64,000 nt of DNA from an uncultured Eubacteriales bacterium (GCA_902773665.1 CACYFF010000004.1:50146-114145), one strand, 5' to 3'. Positions 1 through 8,916 are shown, numbered from the stretch's first letter. The notes: a model not told the origin generated them from the sequence alone. Numbers and translations: made by a program.

Positions 1-953
1 CGGCCGCACATGTGGTCCGCTGCCGCTCTGGCTTCCCACTGGGCGGGCCCTGCCAACGCCAGTCTGCCGGGCTTTCCGGTGAGGGCGTTCGTGATCTCCA
101 CCGCATCGCCTACAGCGTAAATGTCCGGGTCAGCCGTCTGCATGTGCTCGTTCACCTTGATGCCGCGGGTGGCGCCGATCTCCAGACCGGCTTCGGCCGC
201 CAGCTTCGTCTCCGGCGCCACGCCGATGGACATGACCACCGCATCCGCGGGCAGGGTGAATTCCTTGCCGTCCTTCGTGCAGACCACCTGTCCGTCTTCG
301 ATCGCCGTGAGCGTGCTGGAAAGGCACAGGCCTACGCCGTTGTCGTACAGTTCCTTCTGAAGGATCTGCACCAGGTCGAGATCGAAGGGCGCCAGGATCT
401 GGCCCAGGCCTTCCACGACCGTAACGTTCTTGCCGACATGCTTCAGGTTTTCCGCCACTTCGATGCCGATAAAGCCGCCGCCGACCACGATGATGTCCTT
501 GGCACCGGTCTTATCGATATAACTTTTAACGCCTACGATATCCGTAACGTTCCGCACGGAGAACACGTTCTCCCGGTCGATGCCCTTAATGCTCTTCGGC
601 ATGATGGGAGAGGCGCCGGGGGACAGCACCAGCTTGTCGTAGCTTTCCTCGTAGGTCTCACCGGTCTTCGTATTCTTTACGGTAACGGTCTTCGTTTCGC
701 GATGGATGGCGGTCACCTCGCTGTTGACCCGCACATCGATGTTATGCTCGCCTTTGAATTTTGTCGGGGTCATCAGGACCAGCGCTTCGGAATTCTCCAC
801 GAGCCCGCCCAGATAATAGGGCAGCGAACAGTTGGAATACGAGACGTCCTCGCCCCGTTCGAACATGACGATCTCCGCAGACTCGTCCAGTCTGCGCACG
901 CGGGCTGCTGCGGATGCGCCGCCGGCAACGCCGCCTACTACGACTAATTTCAT
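1..953 (-). CDS. CoA-disulfide reductase / NADH oxidase-like flavoprotein, C-terminus outside window
   Basis: Pyridine nucleotide-disulfide oxidoreductase. Reading the minus strand from an ATG at 951-953, the protein opens with an FAD-binding glycine motif (VVVGGVAGGASAA). Cys42 follows in the context SYSNCSLPYY, the single redox cysteine typical of CoA-disulfide reductases and NADH oxidases of this family. A second dinucleotide fold (DIIVVGGGFIGIEVAENL) for NAD(P)H lies near residue 150, and the FAD-contacting YAVGDAVE segment is near the window edge. About 317 residues are visible of a usual 440-550, so the dimerisation domain and any rhodanese tail are missing at the left edge. An AAGGAG ribosome binding site lies at 965-970. 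Likely cytosolic and involved in thiol or oxygen defence; the choice between CoADR and NADH oxidase is open. Confidence 0.82.
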   Translation of the reverse strand, partial: MKLVVVGGVAGGASAAARVRRLDESAEIVMFERGEDVSYSNCSLPYYLGGLVENSEALVLMTPTKFKGEHNIDVRVNSEVTAIHRETKTVTVKNTKTGETYEESYDKLVLSPGASPIMPKSIKGIDRENVFSVRNVTDIVGVKSYIDKTGAKDIIVVGGGFIGIEVAENLKHVGKNVTVVEGLGQILAPFDLDLVQILQKELYDNGVGLCLSSTLTAIEDGQVVCTKDGKEFTLPADAVVMSIGVAPETKLAAEAGLEIGATRGIKVNEHMQTADPDIYAVGDAVEITNALTGKPGRLALAGPAQWEARAAADHMCG

Positions 954-1223
954 ATAACTACACGCTCCTTGTCGACTGTTGAAATACTTTACCAAATACT
1001 ATCATAACACAAGCCGGCCCTGCACCTGCAGACCCGGCTTGCTGACTATCCTGTGATGTTGCTGGCGTAGTTCTGGTAGATATACTGGCAGATGCGGCTG
1101 ATGCGCACAAAAACGATATGTCTGAGACGTTTTACAGCTTTTATTGTATCAGCGAAGGGGGCGGGGCACAATGCCGCCGGGGCGGGAGCAAGGTAATCCG
1201 CAATGAAATGACCTGCAGAACGC

Positions 1224-1235
1224 ATTGTATACAAT
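1224..1235. promoter_or_regulatory. Palindromic operator candidate ATTGTATACAAT
   Basis: Perfect 12-base palindrome about 37 bases upstream of the extended -10 of the transketolase operon. It shares the core TTGTATACAA with a 14-base palindrome at 23438-23451, next to a GntR/FCD regulator gene. Sites with this TNGTATACNA core are typical of FCD-type GntR regulators; binding here is inference. Confidence 0.5.
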
Positions 1236-1271
1236 AAAGTGGAGGAAAGCGCAGGACAACCCCCTCTTTTA

Positions 1272-1280
1272 TGGTATAAT
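1272..1280 (+). promoter_or_regulatory. Extended -10 promoter of the transketolase operon
   Basis: The sequence TGGTATAAT is a TGn-extended -10 with a perfect TATAAT at 1275-1280. No good -35 is visible, which extended -10 promoters tolerate. The transcript would start near 1287. A small inverted repeat (TTAAC-TG-GTTAA, 1280-1291) overlaps the expected start site. Confidence 0.6.
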
Positions 1281-1356
1281 TAACTGGTTAAAGAGTCGCT
1301 AAAAAGGCTTCGGCCACATTCTCTATACACAGTAAGGAAGCAATAGGAGGTTAAGA

Positions 1357-2268
1357 ATGGCAAAGAAAACTTATACCAACGAAGAGATCCAGCGGACTGC
1401 CAACAAGATCCGCAAACAGGTTCTCAAATTTGCCATCGAAAGAGGCGGATGTTATATCACGCAGACGAATTCATCCGCAGAAACACTGGCGACGCTGTAT
1501 CTGGACGTCATGAACCTGGGCGAGAGCCTCGGCGATCCGGATGGCATCCTGTTCCCCGGCGTTCCCGGTCCCGACAATATGGATTTCCCGAGAGGAAGCC
1601 TGTATAACGGCCCCACGCAGGCGCCCTACGACAGATTCTTCCTGTCTCCGGCTCACTACGCCTGCACCCTGTACTGCACACTGTTTGCCGTCGGTCGTAT
1701 CTCCGAGACCGGTATCGAACGGTTCAACAAGGACGGCTGGATCTTCGAACAGATCGGCGCGGAACACTCCCCCGGTTTCGAGACCACCGCGGGCTCGCTG
1801 GCGCAGACCATCTCCGTCGCGTGCGGCACGGCTCACGCCAGAAAGCTGAAGGGTGAAGAAGGCACGATCTGGTGCTTCATGTCCGACGGCGAACTGGAAG
1901 AAGGTCAGCTGTGGGAAGCCATTCAGGCCGCAGCCTTCTATAAGCTTGACAACTTCGTCCTCGTCTGCGACATCAACGGTCAGCAGATCGAAGGACCGAC
2001 AAAGGAGATCATGAACACGCAGCCGCTGTACGACCGGTTCACCGCCTTCGGCGCCAAGACCGTGGAGATCGACGGCCACAACATTCAGGCGATCAAGGAC
2101 GCCTGCCATACCGCTCACCCGGGTCAGCCCCTCGTCGTGCTCTGCAACACCAAACCTACGCACGGCATGCCGTTCCTGGATCACAGAACGGAGAGACTGC
2201 ACTTCGTGAACGTCAAGACACCCGAACAGATCGCAGAAGCCAAGGCTTTCTACGACAGCATGGAATAG
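1357..2268 (+). CDS. Transketolase, N-terminal (thiamine-diphosphate-binding) subunit
   Basis: First half of a split transketolase that moves two-carbon ketol units between sugar phosphates, acting with the next gene. The thiamine diphosphate motif is visible as SDGELEEGQLWEA (Asp177-Gly178) with the metal-ligand Asn about 30 residues later (DINGQQ). The 303-residue length fits N-terminal subunits. The region around residue 100 (PAHYACTLYCTLFAVG) is less like canonical transketolases (SKGHxxxxLYAxL), so the substrate may not be the standard pentose phosphates. AGGAGG at 1345-1350 sets the start. It sits 15 bases from its partner, and a class II aldolase follows. Confidence 0.85.
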   Translation: MAKKTYTNEEIQRTANKIRKQVLKFAIERGGCYITQTNSSAETLATLYLDVMNLGESLGDPDGILFPGVPGPDNMDFPRGSLYNGPTQAPYDRFFLSPAHYACTLYCTLFAVGRISETGIERFNKDGWIFEQIGAEHSPGFETTAGSLAQTISVACGTAHARKLKGEEGTIWCFMSDGELEEGQLWEAIQAAAFYKLDNFVLVCDINGQQIEGPTKEIMNTQPLYDRFTAFGAKTVEIDGHNIQAIKDACHTAHPGQPLVVLCNTKPTHGMPFLDHRTERLHFVNVKTPEQIAEAKAFYDSME

Positions 2269-2283
2269 GAGGAAAGCGCTATT

Positions 2284-3276
2284 ATGATCATGGAAACCAA
2301 CGTATACTCCAAGAGCATCACAGAATGGGGCGCAAAACACCCGGAGACCGTCGTTCTTTCTGCGGACCTGGGTACCTCCTGCGAGATCATGGATTTTAAG
2401 AAGAACTATCCCGACCGTTATTTCTCCCTGGGCATCGCCGAACAGAACATGATCGGCTGGGCTGCCGGTCTTGCCAGAGAAGGCTTCCTGCCCTATCTGC
2501 ATTCCTTCGGCGTCTTCCTGTACAGACGCGTTCTGGACCAGGTGGAGATGTCCGTGGCATACGGCAATCTGCCCGTAGGCCTCGTGGGCTTCGTTCCCGG
2601 CCTCACCACCCCCGGCGGTGTATCCCACCAGTCCACCAACGACATCGGCACGCTGCGCAGCGTACCCAACATGCGCATCTACTCCATCGCCGACGCGACG
2701 GATATCGAAGGCTTCCTGCCCATGGCATACGAAGCCGGCGGTCCGTTCTACGTAAGAATGCTGCGTAAGTCTGTTCCCAGACTGTTCCCGGCGGATCAGA
2801 CGATCCAGTTCAACCACGCCCGTATCGCTGCAGAAGGCTCCGACGTGGCGCTGTTCACAGAAAACATCGCGACCGAAGAAGGTCTCAAGGCGGTCAAGGT
2901 GCTGCAGAACCACGGTGTATCCGTGCAGATGCTGTCCGTTTCCACCCTCAAGCCCTTCACCGATCCCCAGGTCGTAGATGCCTTAAAGAAGGTGAAGTAC
3001 GGCGCCGTTACCTACGAGAACCACAACATCATCGGCGGTCTGGGCACCTGCGTGGCGGAAGTCATGGCGGAGAACGGCATCGGCAAGCCGCTCATCAAGG
3101 TCGGCGTAAACGATCTGTACACCCACGGCGCATCCAAGATGTTCCTGCTCAAGAAGTACAACTGCGACGCCATGAGCTGCATCAAGGCCGTCGAAAAGCT
3201 CATCGGAAAAGACCTTGGCATCGACGAGTCCGAGATCGAGGCTGTCCGCTTCGAAGATTTCAACGGCGTAGCATAA
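2284..3276 (+). CDS. Transketolase, C-terminal (pyrimidine-binding) subunit
   Basis: Second half of the split transketolase. It contains the pyrimidine-binding fold, with the catalytic glutamate in LGIAEQNMIGWAAGLA, followed by the C-terminal transketolase domain. Length 330 residues, usual for this subunit. A GGAGG just after the upstream stop serves the start; Met1 (2284) and Met3 (2290) are both possible. The split arrangement is common in Clostridia. Association with an aldolase gene rather than with the main pentose phosphate genes suggests a dedicated sugar pathway, but that is inference. Confidence 0.85.
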   Translation: MIMETNVYSKSITEWGAKHPETVVLSADLGTSCEIMDFKKNYPDRYFSLGIAEQNMIGWAAGLAREGFLPYLHSFGVFLYRRVLDQVEMSVAYGNLPVGLVGFVPGLTTPGGVSHQSTNDIGTLRSVPNMRIYSIADATDIEGFLPMAYEAGGPFYVRMLRKSVPRLFPADQTIQFNHARIAAEGSDVALFTENIATEEGLKAVKVLQNHGVSVQMLSVSTLKPFTDPQVVDALKKVKYGAVTYENHNIIGGLGTCVAEVMAENGIGKPLIKVGVNDLYTHGASKMFLLKKYNCDAMSCIKAVEKLIGKDLGIDESEIEAVRFEDFNGVA

Positions 3277-3296
3277 GTTTTTCAAGGAGATCATCA

Positions 3297-3977
3297 ATGT
3301 TCGAAGAAACCAAAAGACAAATCATCAAAGCAGGCATGAGCCTGGACCGTTATGGCCTGATCGCCCTCTCCGGCGGCAACGTATCCGTACGCATGCCTTC
3401 CGGCGAGATCCTCGTTACCCCCTCCGGCATGATCTATGAAGATCTGGTGGAAGACGACATCCTCGTCATGGACCTGCAGGGCAAGATCATCGAAGGCACC
3501 CGCAAGCCCAGCTCCGACACCGAAGCCATCCTCTACATCTTCCGCGAGATGCCCGAGGTCACCGCGGTCATCCATACCCACCAGCCCTACGCCACCGCCA
3601 TCGGCCTCGTGCAGGATGAATTCGAAGTCAACCTCACGACGCTGGCCAACGCTACGGCAGGTCCGGTCCGCGTTTCTCCCTACAGCTCCGCCGGTTCCAT
3701 CGACATGGGCATCGATACCGTCAAGTACATCGGCGATTCCCTGGCCATCATCATGGCCCACCACGGTGTCATGACTGTCGGCAAGGACAAGGGACTCAAG
3801 CAGGCGCTGTACGCCGCCGTCTATCTGGAAGAGGCCGCCAAGTGCTACCTGGCTGCCAAGGCCTGCGGCGAGATGAAGCAGATGACCCCGGAGCAGATCC
3901 AGCAGTCCATCGAAGTCTTCAAGTACTACGGCCAGGGAACCCCGACCATTCCCAAGGATCTGGTAAAGAGAGTCTAA
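3297..3977 (+). CDS. Class II aldolase/adducin-family protein (FucA/AraD-like)
   Basis: Zinc-dependent aldolase or epimerase of the FucA/AraD superfamily, 226 residues. Zinc ligands are visible as HTHQPYA (His93, His95) and AHHGV (His155/156). The catalytic acid position reads SSDTEA (Asp74), like AraD epimerase (Asp) rather than FucA (Glu). This leaves open whether it cleaves an aldol or epimerises a pentulose phosphate. AAGGAG lies just upstream. It is the third gene of the transketolase operon, so its substrate or product is probably shared with the transketolase. Confidence 0.78.
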   Translation: MFEETKRQIIKAGMSLDRYGLIALSGGNVSVRMPSGEILVTPSGMIYEDLVEDDILVMDLQGKIIEGTRKPSSDTEAILYIFREMPEVTAVIHTHQPYATAIGLVQDEFEVNLTTLANATAGPVRVSPYSSAGSIDMGIDTVKYIGDSLAIIMAHHGVMTVGKDKGLKQALYAAVYLEEAAKCYLAAKACGEMKQMTPEQIQQSIEVFKYYGQGTPTIPKDLVKRV

Positions 3978-4017
3978 GGACGGAAAAAAATACGTATTTC
4001 TACAGGAGGCGTCAGAG

Positions 4018-4722
4018 ATGACCGAAAACGGCAGAAAGATCCTCATCATCGAGGACGAAAAGCCCATATCCGACATTATCAAATTCAACCTTACGAAGGA
4101 AGGCTATGAAGTAGAAACAGCGTACGACGGCCAGGAGGGCCTGGACAAGGCCCTCTCCTGCGGCTGCGATCTCGTACTGCTGGACATCATGCTTCCCATC
4201 ATGAGCGGTTTCGAAGTATGCAAGAAGATCCGCGAACACAGCGAGATCCCCATCATCATGCTCACCGCAAAGGAGGAGGAAGCCGATAAGGTGCTCGGTC
4301 TGGAGCTCGGCGCGGACGATTACATTACGAAGCCCTTCGGCATGCGGGAGCTGCTGGCGCGGATCAAGGCCAACCTGCGGCGCACGGAGTTCCTGGAAGG
4401 CAAGGCGGAGGAACCCGCCGACATCCAGGAGTTCGGCAAGCTGCAGATCGACATGAACCGCTACGAAGTCCGCAAGGACGGCCAGCCGCTGGACCTCACC
4501 CTCCGGGAATTCGAGCTGCTGAAATATCTGGCCACGAGGGACGACAAAGTCTTTTCCAGAGAGCAGCTGCTGGAGGACGTCTGGGGCTACGAGTACTACG
4601 GCGACATCCGGACGGTGGACGTTACGGTGCGCCGTCTGCGGGAGAAGCTGGAGGATGACCCCGGCGATCCCAAGTACATCATTACGAAACGCGGCATCGG
4701 CTACTATTTCAGCAAGCAATAG
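4018..4722 (+). CDS. walR: OmpR/PhoB-family response regulator, WalR-like
   Basis: Two-domain response regulator of 234 residues. The receiver domain has the acidic pair (IIEDE), phospho-acceptor Asp56 (LLDIMLP) and conserved Lys in YITKPFG. The C-terminal winged helix ends RRLREKLEDDP...GYYF. The YITKPFGMRELLARIKA stretch and the kinase that follows resemble WalR of Firmicutes, the essential regulator of cell-wall metabolism. It starts after an AGGAGGCG site and is followed by its kinase after an 18-base gap. The usual walH/walI genes are absent downstream, so a PhoB-type role cannot be excluded. Confidence 0.8.
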   Translation: MTENGRKILIIEDEKPISDIIKFNLTKEGYEVETAYDGQEGLDKALSCGCDLVLLDIMLPIMSGFEVCKKIREHSEIPIIMLTAKEEEADKVLGLELGADDYITKPFGMRELLARIKANLRRTEFLEGKAEEPADIQEFGKLQIDMNRYEVRKDGQPLDLTLREFELLKYLATRDDKVFSREQLLEDVWGYEYYGDIRTVDVTVRRLREKLEDDPGDPKYIITKRGIGYYFSKQ

Positions 4723-4740
4723 AGATCGGTCCTGGGCAGT

Positions 4741-6558
4741 ATGAATATTTTCAGACGCGGCAGCGTACGCTGGAGGATAGCGCTCATCTACTTTATGCTG
4801 TTCTTCGCGGTGCTTTCCCTCGTATCCGTGTTCCTCGTGAACCGCATCGAGCAGTACCAGCTGTCTTCGCTAAAAGAGAATATCGCTAAGACCATCAGCG
4901 AAAGCAATCTCCCATCCTATCTGGGGGCCTACGATTCGCTGTCTTCCCATGGGGAAGAGATCCAGGCTGTGCTGGATTCCAGCTGGAGCAGCTTTTCGGA
5001 AGAATTATCCGTGGTGGACGAGCGGATGCAGATCTGCGCGTCCACCAATTCCAATCTGGTGGGCAGGTCCGCTGCGGACGTGTTCGACGCGTCCATCATC
5101 GCGTCCTGCCTGCTTACGGGAGATTCCGGCGAGTCCGATTCCGTGCTCTCCGGCGGCATCCCCGTCAAAAATCTGTGCTACGGCATAGAGAATGCGAAAG
5201 ATCCCGGCGTCATCTACGTGCGGGCCGACCTTTCGAGCATCAACGCCTTCGTGTCGCAGAGCAAACTCATCTTTATCCGGGTCATCCTCATCGCGTTGCT
5301 GGCGACCGTCGTGCTGGGCTTCGCCCTGGCGGGCAGCATTACGAAACCCATCAACGACGTAACGGACACGGTCTTAAAGATGTCGGCCGGCGATTTTTCG
5401 GAAGGCGTTCAGGTAAACAGCGACGACGAGATCGGGCAGTTGGGAGAGATGTTCAACCTGATGCGGGAGAAACTTTCCGACACGCTGTCCGAGATCACGG
5501 GAGAGAAGAACAAGCTCTCCACCATCCTGGAATACATGGCGGACGGCCTGGTGGCCATCGACCTGCAGGGCGGCATCATCCACGTCAATCCGGCAGCCCG
5601 GGCCATCCTGGGCCTGGATCCGGCGGATCCGCTGCCCAAAGATTACGACGCGCTGATGGGTCACATCTCCGACAACATCAGCCTGTCGCGCATCAAGGGC
5701 AACTGCGAGATCCACGGTGCCCAGGACATCTTCTCCTACGGCAGCAGCATCTTCGCGATCCACTACGACCGGTTTAAGGACGAAGACGGCGAGGATATCG
5801 GCATCATCATCCTCATCCAGGACATTACGGAACGGCAGAAGCTGGAGGACATGCAGCGCGATTTCGTGGCCAACGTGAGCCACGAGCTGAAGACGCCGCT
5901 CACGACTATCAAGAGCTACACCGAGACCCTGATGGACGGTGCGGTGGAAGACCCCGACATGGCGCGCAGCTTTCTGGGCATCGTCGACAATGAAGCGGAC
6001 CGCATGAACCGCCTCGTAAAGGACCTGCTGCAGCTGTCGCGTCTGGAACAGCGCCAGGAACGCATGCATTTCCTGGAGGGCAACATCGTGGCCCTCGTGC
6101 GGCAGTGCATGGTAAAGGTCGAAATGACCGCCCAGCAGAAAGGGCACCAGCTGAACGCGCTGTTCGACGAAAAGATGAACATCCGCGTGCTCATGGACCG
6201 CGACCGCATGGAGCAGGTCATCCTCAACGTCCTGAGCAACGCTATCAAATACACGCCGGACGGCGGACGGATCGACGTAGACATCGATTCCGACGGCAAG
6301 AAAGTGCAGATCATCGTCTCCGACAACGGCATCGGCATTTCCGAAGAGGAACTGCCCCGCATTTTCGAGCGGTTCTACCGGGTGGATAAAGCCCGTTCGC
6401 GCAAGATGGGAGGCACCGGCCTCGGTCTTGCCATTACGAAACAGATCGTGGAAGAACACCAGGGCACCATCACCGCGGAAAGCACCCTGGGTAAAGGTAC
6501 GAAATTCATTATCGCCCTTCGGGTGGCGTCGCACAGAGGCACCCCGAACATCGAGTAA
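4741..6558 (+). CDS. walK: Sensor histidine kinase, WalK-like (HAMP-PAS-HisKA-HATPase)
   Basis: Membrane kinase of 605 residues. Order: TM1 about 12-33, extracytoplasmic sensor about 34-175, TM2 about 178-198, HAMP (TKPINDVTD...), PAS domain about 260-360, HisKA with His381 (NVSHELKTPL), then the ATPase with an N box (NVLSNAIKYTPDGG) and G boxes (DNGIGI, GGTGLGLAI). The HAMP/PAS wording (DDEIGQLGEMFN, YMADGLVAIDLQG) closely follows WalK. There is no strong ribosome binding site, so translation may be coupled to the regulator gene. Expected to phosphorylate the upstream regulator. Confidence 0.85.
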   Translation: MNIFRRGSVRWRIALIYFMLFFAVLSLVSVFLVNRIEQYQLSSLKENIAKTISESNLPSYLGAYDSLSSHGEEIQAVLDSSWSSFSEELSVVDERMQICASTNSNLVGRSAADVFDASIIASCLLTGDSGESDSVLSGGIPVKNLCYGIENAKDPGVIYVRADLSSINAFVSQSKLIFIRVILIALLATVVLGFALAGSITKPINDVTDTVLKMSAGDFSEGVQVNSDDEIGQLGEMFNLMREKLSDTLSEITGEKNKLSTILEYMADGLVAIDLQGGIIHVNPAARAILGLDPADPLPKDYDALMGHISDNISLSRIKGNCEIHGAQDIFSYGSSIFAIHYDRFKDEDGEDIGIIILIQDITERQKLEDMQRDFVANVSHELKTPLTTIKSYTETLMDGAVEDPDMARSFLGIVDNEADRMNRLVKDLLQLSRLEQRQERMHFLEGNIVALVRQCMVKVEMTAQQKGHQLNALFDEKMNIRVLMDRDRMEQVILNVLSNAIKYTPDGGRIDVDIDSDGKKVQIIVSDNGIGISEEELPRIFERFYRVDKARSRKMGGTGLGLAITKQIVEEHQGTITAESTLGKGTKFIIALRVASHRGTPNIE

Positions 6559-6566
6559 GAGGACGC

Positions 6567-7061
6567 ATGGAAGAAGACAAGAAAGTCAGCAGCTTTACGT
6601 ACGACCTTCTCGAGCGCGAAGACAGCTCCGACGAGCAGAGAGAGCGCCGGGAAGTCCGCAGAAAGAAGCTGGAAGACAGAGCAAAAGTAAAGGATGACCC
6701 CGGCAAGGCCAAACGGGCCAGGAGCCGGCGGCGGACCATGCTGGTGCTGTTCCTGATGGTAGCGCTGGCAGGCTTGTTCACCGTGCGGTCCGTACAGCGC
6801 ATGGTGGCGCTCACCCAGGAGCGGGCCCGCGTGCAGGCGCAGCTGGACGAACTGGAAAAGCGCCGCAGCGAGCTGGAGAACGAGCTCCTGATGGTGAATT
6901 CCGACGAATACGTGGAGCAGCAGGCCAGAAGCCAGCTGCACATGATCAAGCCGGGCGAAGTCCTGTACATCGTGCCCAGCAGCACGGAGTATACGACGTC
7001 CGAACCGGAGGAAGAGGAAGCACCGGAGGAAGCGCCCGCCGTGGACGAGGCGAAGCCCTGA
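6567..7061 (+). CDS. FtsL/DivIC-like septum protein
   Basis: 164-residue bitopic membrane protein. A charged, Arg/Lys/Glu-rich N-terminal cytoplasmic segment (about 1-55) precedes one TM helix (about 57-75). A coiled coil follows (about 78-105, TQERARVQAQLDELEKR), then the short conserved tail EYVEQQARSQLHMIKPGE seen in DivIC/FtsB proteins, and an acidic end. Such proteins join the FtsQ-FtsL-FtsB divisome complex. It starts 9 bases after the kinase gene and overlaps the next gene by one base, so it belongs to the same operon. Exact FtsL versus DivIC identity is not decided. Confidence 0.7.
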   Translation: MEEDKKVSSFTYDLLEREDSSDEQRERREVRRKKLEDRAKVKDDPGKAKRARSRRRTMLVLFLMVALAGLFTVRSVQRMVALTQERARVQAQLDELEKRRSELENELLMVNSDEYVEQQARSQLHMIKPGEVLYIVPSSTEYTTSEPEEEEAPEEAPAVDEAKP

Positions 7062-7639
7062 TGGAAAAGCTGAGACTTCTGGAGACCGTCGTGGTGGAAG
7101 GCCGGGACGACGAGGCAGCCGTTCTGCGGGCTGTGGATGCCGCGGTCATCTCCACCCACGGATGGGGCCTGCCGGAAGGGAACGTCGAACGCATCCGCGC
7201 CGCCTATGAACGGACCGGCATCATTATCCTGACGGATCCGGACTTCGCAGGCGAAAACATCCGCAGGCGCCTTTCGGAACAGTTCCCGGATGCCAAACAC
7301 GCCTATCTGGCCCGCCCTGAAGCATCGAAAAGGCAAGGGGAACGGGTGGTGGACATCGGCGTGGAGAATGCGGCGCCGGAGGCGATCCAAGCGGCTCTGC
7401 TGGCCGCGAGAGCGCAGGTGCAGACCGGTCCTTCTGCCGAAACGGTGACCCAGGCAGACCTCATCGCGCTGGGCCTGGCCGGTGGATCCGGCAGTACGCA
7501 GCTGCGGGAGGCTCTCGGAAAAGAGCTGGGCATCGGCAGCTGCAACGCGAAAGCCTTTGCGAGGAGACTCGCGGCTTTCGGCATATCAAGAGAGGAGTTC
7601 CTTGCCGCATGGCGCAGGATTTCACAAGAAAACAGGTAG
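7061..7639 (+). CDS. rnmV: Ribonuclease M5 (TOPRIM)
   Basis: 192-residue TOPRIM nuclease that matures the 5S rRNA precursor. The TOPRIM glutamate lies in VVVEGRDDEAAVL near the N-terminus and the DxD-type motif in IIILTDPDFAGENIRR. A helical C-terminal domain (SCNAKAFARRLAAFG) matches the family. The length is typical. The start overlaps the preceding stop (TGATG), and the 3' end overlaps ksgA by 31 bases. The rnmV-ksgA pairing is classic in Firmicutes and supports both calls. Confidence 0.92.
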   Translation: MEKLRLLETVVVEGRDDEAAVLRAVDAAVISTHGWGLPEGNVERIRAAYERTGIIILTDPDFAGENIRRRLSEQFPDAKHAYLARPEASKRQGERVVDIGVENAAPEAIQAALLAARAQVQTGPSAETVTQADLIALGLAGGSGSTQLREALGKELGIGSCNAKAFARRLAAFGISREEFLAAWRRISQENR

Positions 7640-8478
7640 CGGCGCTGGAGCGGCGCTACGACTTTAAGACGGCGAAGAGCCTCGGTCAGAACTTCGTGAC
7701 GGATCCATCCGTAACGGAAGCGATCATCGAAGCGGCCGGCGCGGGTCCGAAGGACCTGGTGCTGGAGATCGGGCCCGGTCTGGGGGTCATCACCTCGAAG
7801 GCAGCCCAGCGCTGCGGCAGACTGGTGGCTATCGAAGTCGATAAGAAATTGCTCCCCATCCTGGCGGAGACCGTCGGATGGCAGCCCAACGTCAAGATCA
7901 TCAACGAGGACATCCTGCAGGCGGATCTGGAGCAGATCGTGGCGGCGGAGCGGACGCTGCCGGACGGGTCACAGGCGGAGCATGTGCGGCTCATCGGCAA
8001 CCTTCCGTATTATATTACGACCCCCATCCTCAACAAACTGATGGCCCTGCCGGATCTGTTCACCTCCCTCACCATCATGGTGCAGAAAGAGGTGGCGGAA
8101 AAGATGATGGCGCAGGCCGGAGCAAAAAATTACGGGGTAATTTCGATCCACGTGCAGTATTTTTGCGAGATCGAATATATAATGGAAGTACCGAAGGAGG
8201 TATTCCTTCCCCAGCCGAAGGTGGATTCGGCGGTGCTTACGCTGCACGTGCGCAAAGAAAAGTGCGCGGACGTAAAGGACGAGGCGCTGTTCTTCGAGAC
8301 CGTAAAGGCGGGCTTCGCGCAGCGGCGCAAGACCCTGTCCAACTCCCTCACGGGTGTGCGGGGCGCGGACAGAGACAAGGTGCTGGCGGCGCTGGAAGGC
8401 GCGGGCATCGATCCGAAGAGACGGGCTGAGACCCTGTCCATCCCGGAATTTGCAGAAGTGGCAAATCGCCTATTATAA
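7609..8478 (+). CDS. rsmA: 16S rRNA (adenine-N6,N6)-dimethyltransferase KsgA/RsmA
   Basis: Dimethylates the two adjacent adenines of the helix 45 loop in 16S rRNA late in 30S assembly. 289 residues, family-typical. Visible motifs: SLGQNFVTD at the N-terminus, SAM motif I (VLEIGPGLGVIT), and catalytic NLPYYITTPI. The C-terminal helical domain includes FAQRRKTLSNSL. The GAGAGGAG site at 7590-7597 inside rnmV supports this start, so the two genes are translationally coupled. Confidence 0.95.
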   Translation: MAQDFTRKQVAALERRYDFKTAKSLGQNFVTDPSVTEAIIEAAGAGPKDLVLEIGPGLGVITSKAAQRCGRLVAIEVDKKLLPILAETVGWQPNVKIINEDILQADLEQIVAAERTLPDGSQAEHVRLIGNLPYYITTPILNKLMALPDLFTSLTIMVQKEVAEKMMAQAGAKNYGVISIHVQYFCEIEYIMEVPKEVFLPQPKVDSAVLTLHVRKEKCADVKDEALFFETVKAGFAQRRKTLSNSLTGVRGADRDKVLAALEGAGIDPKRRAETLSIPEFAEVANRLL

Positions 8479-8521
8479 GGCTTTTATATTTGGAAATCAT
8501 TTGAATTTGGAGGTGTTTCCC

Positions 8522-8896
8522 ATGATTCAGACAGTAGCAACAGATAAGGCTCCCGGCGCAATCGGCCCCTACAGCCAGGCTAAGATCGTTAACGGTATGG
8601 TCTATACTTCCGGCCAGCTGGGCTTGTTCCCCAACGGCACCCTGCCCGCAGGCATTCAGGCTCAGGCTCTCCAGTCCCTCACCAACATCAAGAACATTCT
8701 GGAAGCAGCTGGTTCCTCCATGGATAAGGTCGTAAAGACCCTGGTCTTCATCAAGAACATGGACGATTTCGGCAAGGTCAACGAGATCTACGGCAAGTTC
8801 TTCCAGGAAGGCTCCTATCCCGCAAGAAGCTGCGTGGAAGTCGCCCGCCTGCCCAAGGACGCTCTCGTAGAGATCGAAGTTATCGCGGAGCTGTAA
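8522..8896 (+). CDS. ridA: RidA family enamine/imine deaminase
   Basis: 124-residue RidA/YjgF/UK114 protein, which hydrolyses reactive enamine and imine intermediates released by PLP enzymes. The family sequence is clear: APGAIGPYSQAKIVNGMVYTS at the start, the key arginine in YPARSCVEVARLPKDALVEI, and a terminal EVIAEL. The reading frame is open upstream into ksgA, but the GGAGGT at 8509-8514 fixes the ATG at 8522. Codon use is that of a highly expressed gene. It sits close behind ksgA but probably has its own promoter in the 43-base gap. An intrinsic terminator follows. Confidence 0.93.
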   Translation: MIQTVATDKAPGAIGPYSQAKIVNGMVYTSGQLGLFPNGTLPAGIQAQALQSLTNIKNILEAAGSSMDKVVKTLVFIKNMDDFGKVNEIYGKFFQEGSYPARSCVEVARLPKDALVEIEVIAEL

Positions 8897-8916
8897 TCTG
8901 AATACAAGTAAATAAC

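Larger units (their letters stand above)
954..1356. other. Intergenic region between divergent genes
   Basis: About 400 bases with no convincing gene. A 62-codon minus frame at 1046-1234 has no ribosome binding site or recognisable content. The region holds an inverted repeat at 1013-1040 (AAGCCGG...CCGGCTT), a perfect 12-base palindrome at 1224-1235 and the promoter of the transketolase operon at 1272-1280. The 5' leader of the operon is about 70 bases. Confidence 0.5.

Noticed and set aside
12..947. Long plus-strand frame across the left end
   Set aside because: It is the antisense shadow of the minus-strand flavoprotein, which has the FAD and NAD motifs and a ribosome binding site.
1046..1234. 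62-codon minus frame in the first intergenic region
   Set aside because: No ribosome binding site, no conserved motif, and it would overlap the operator palindrome of the transketolase operon.
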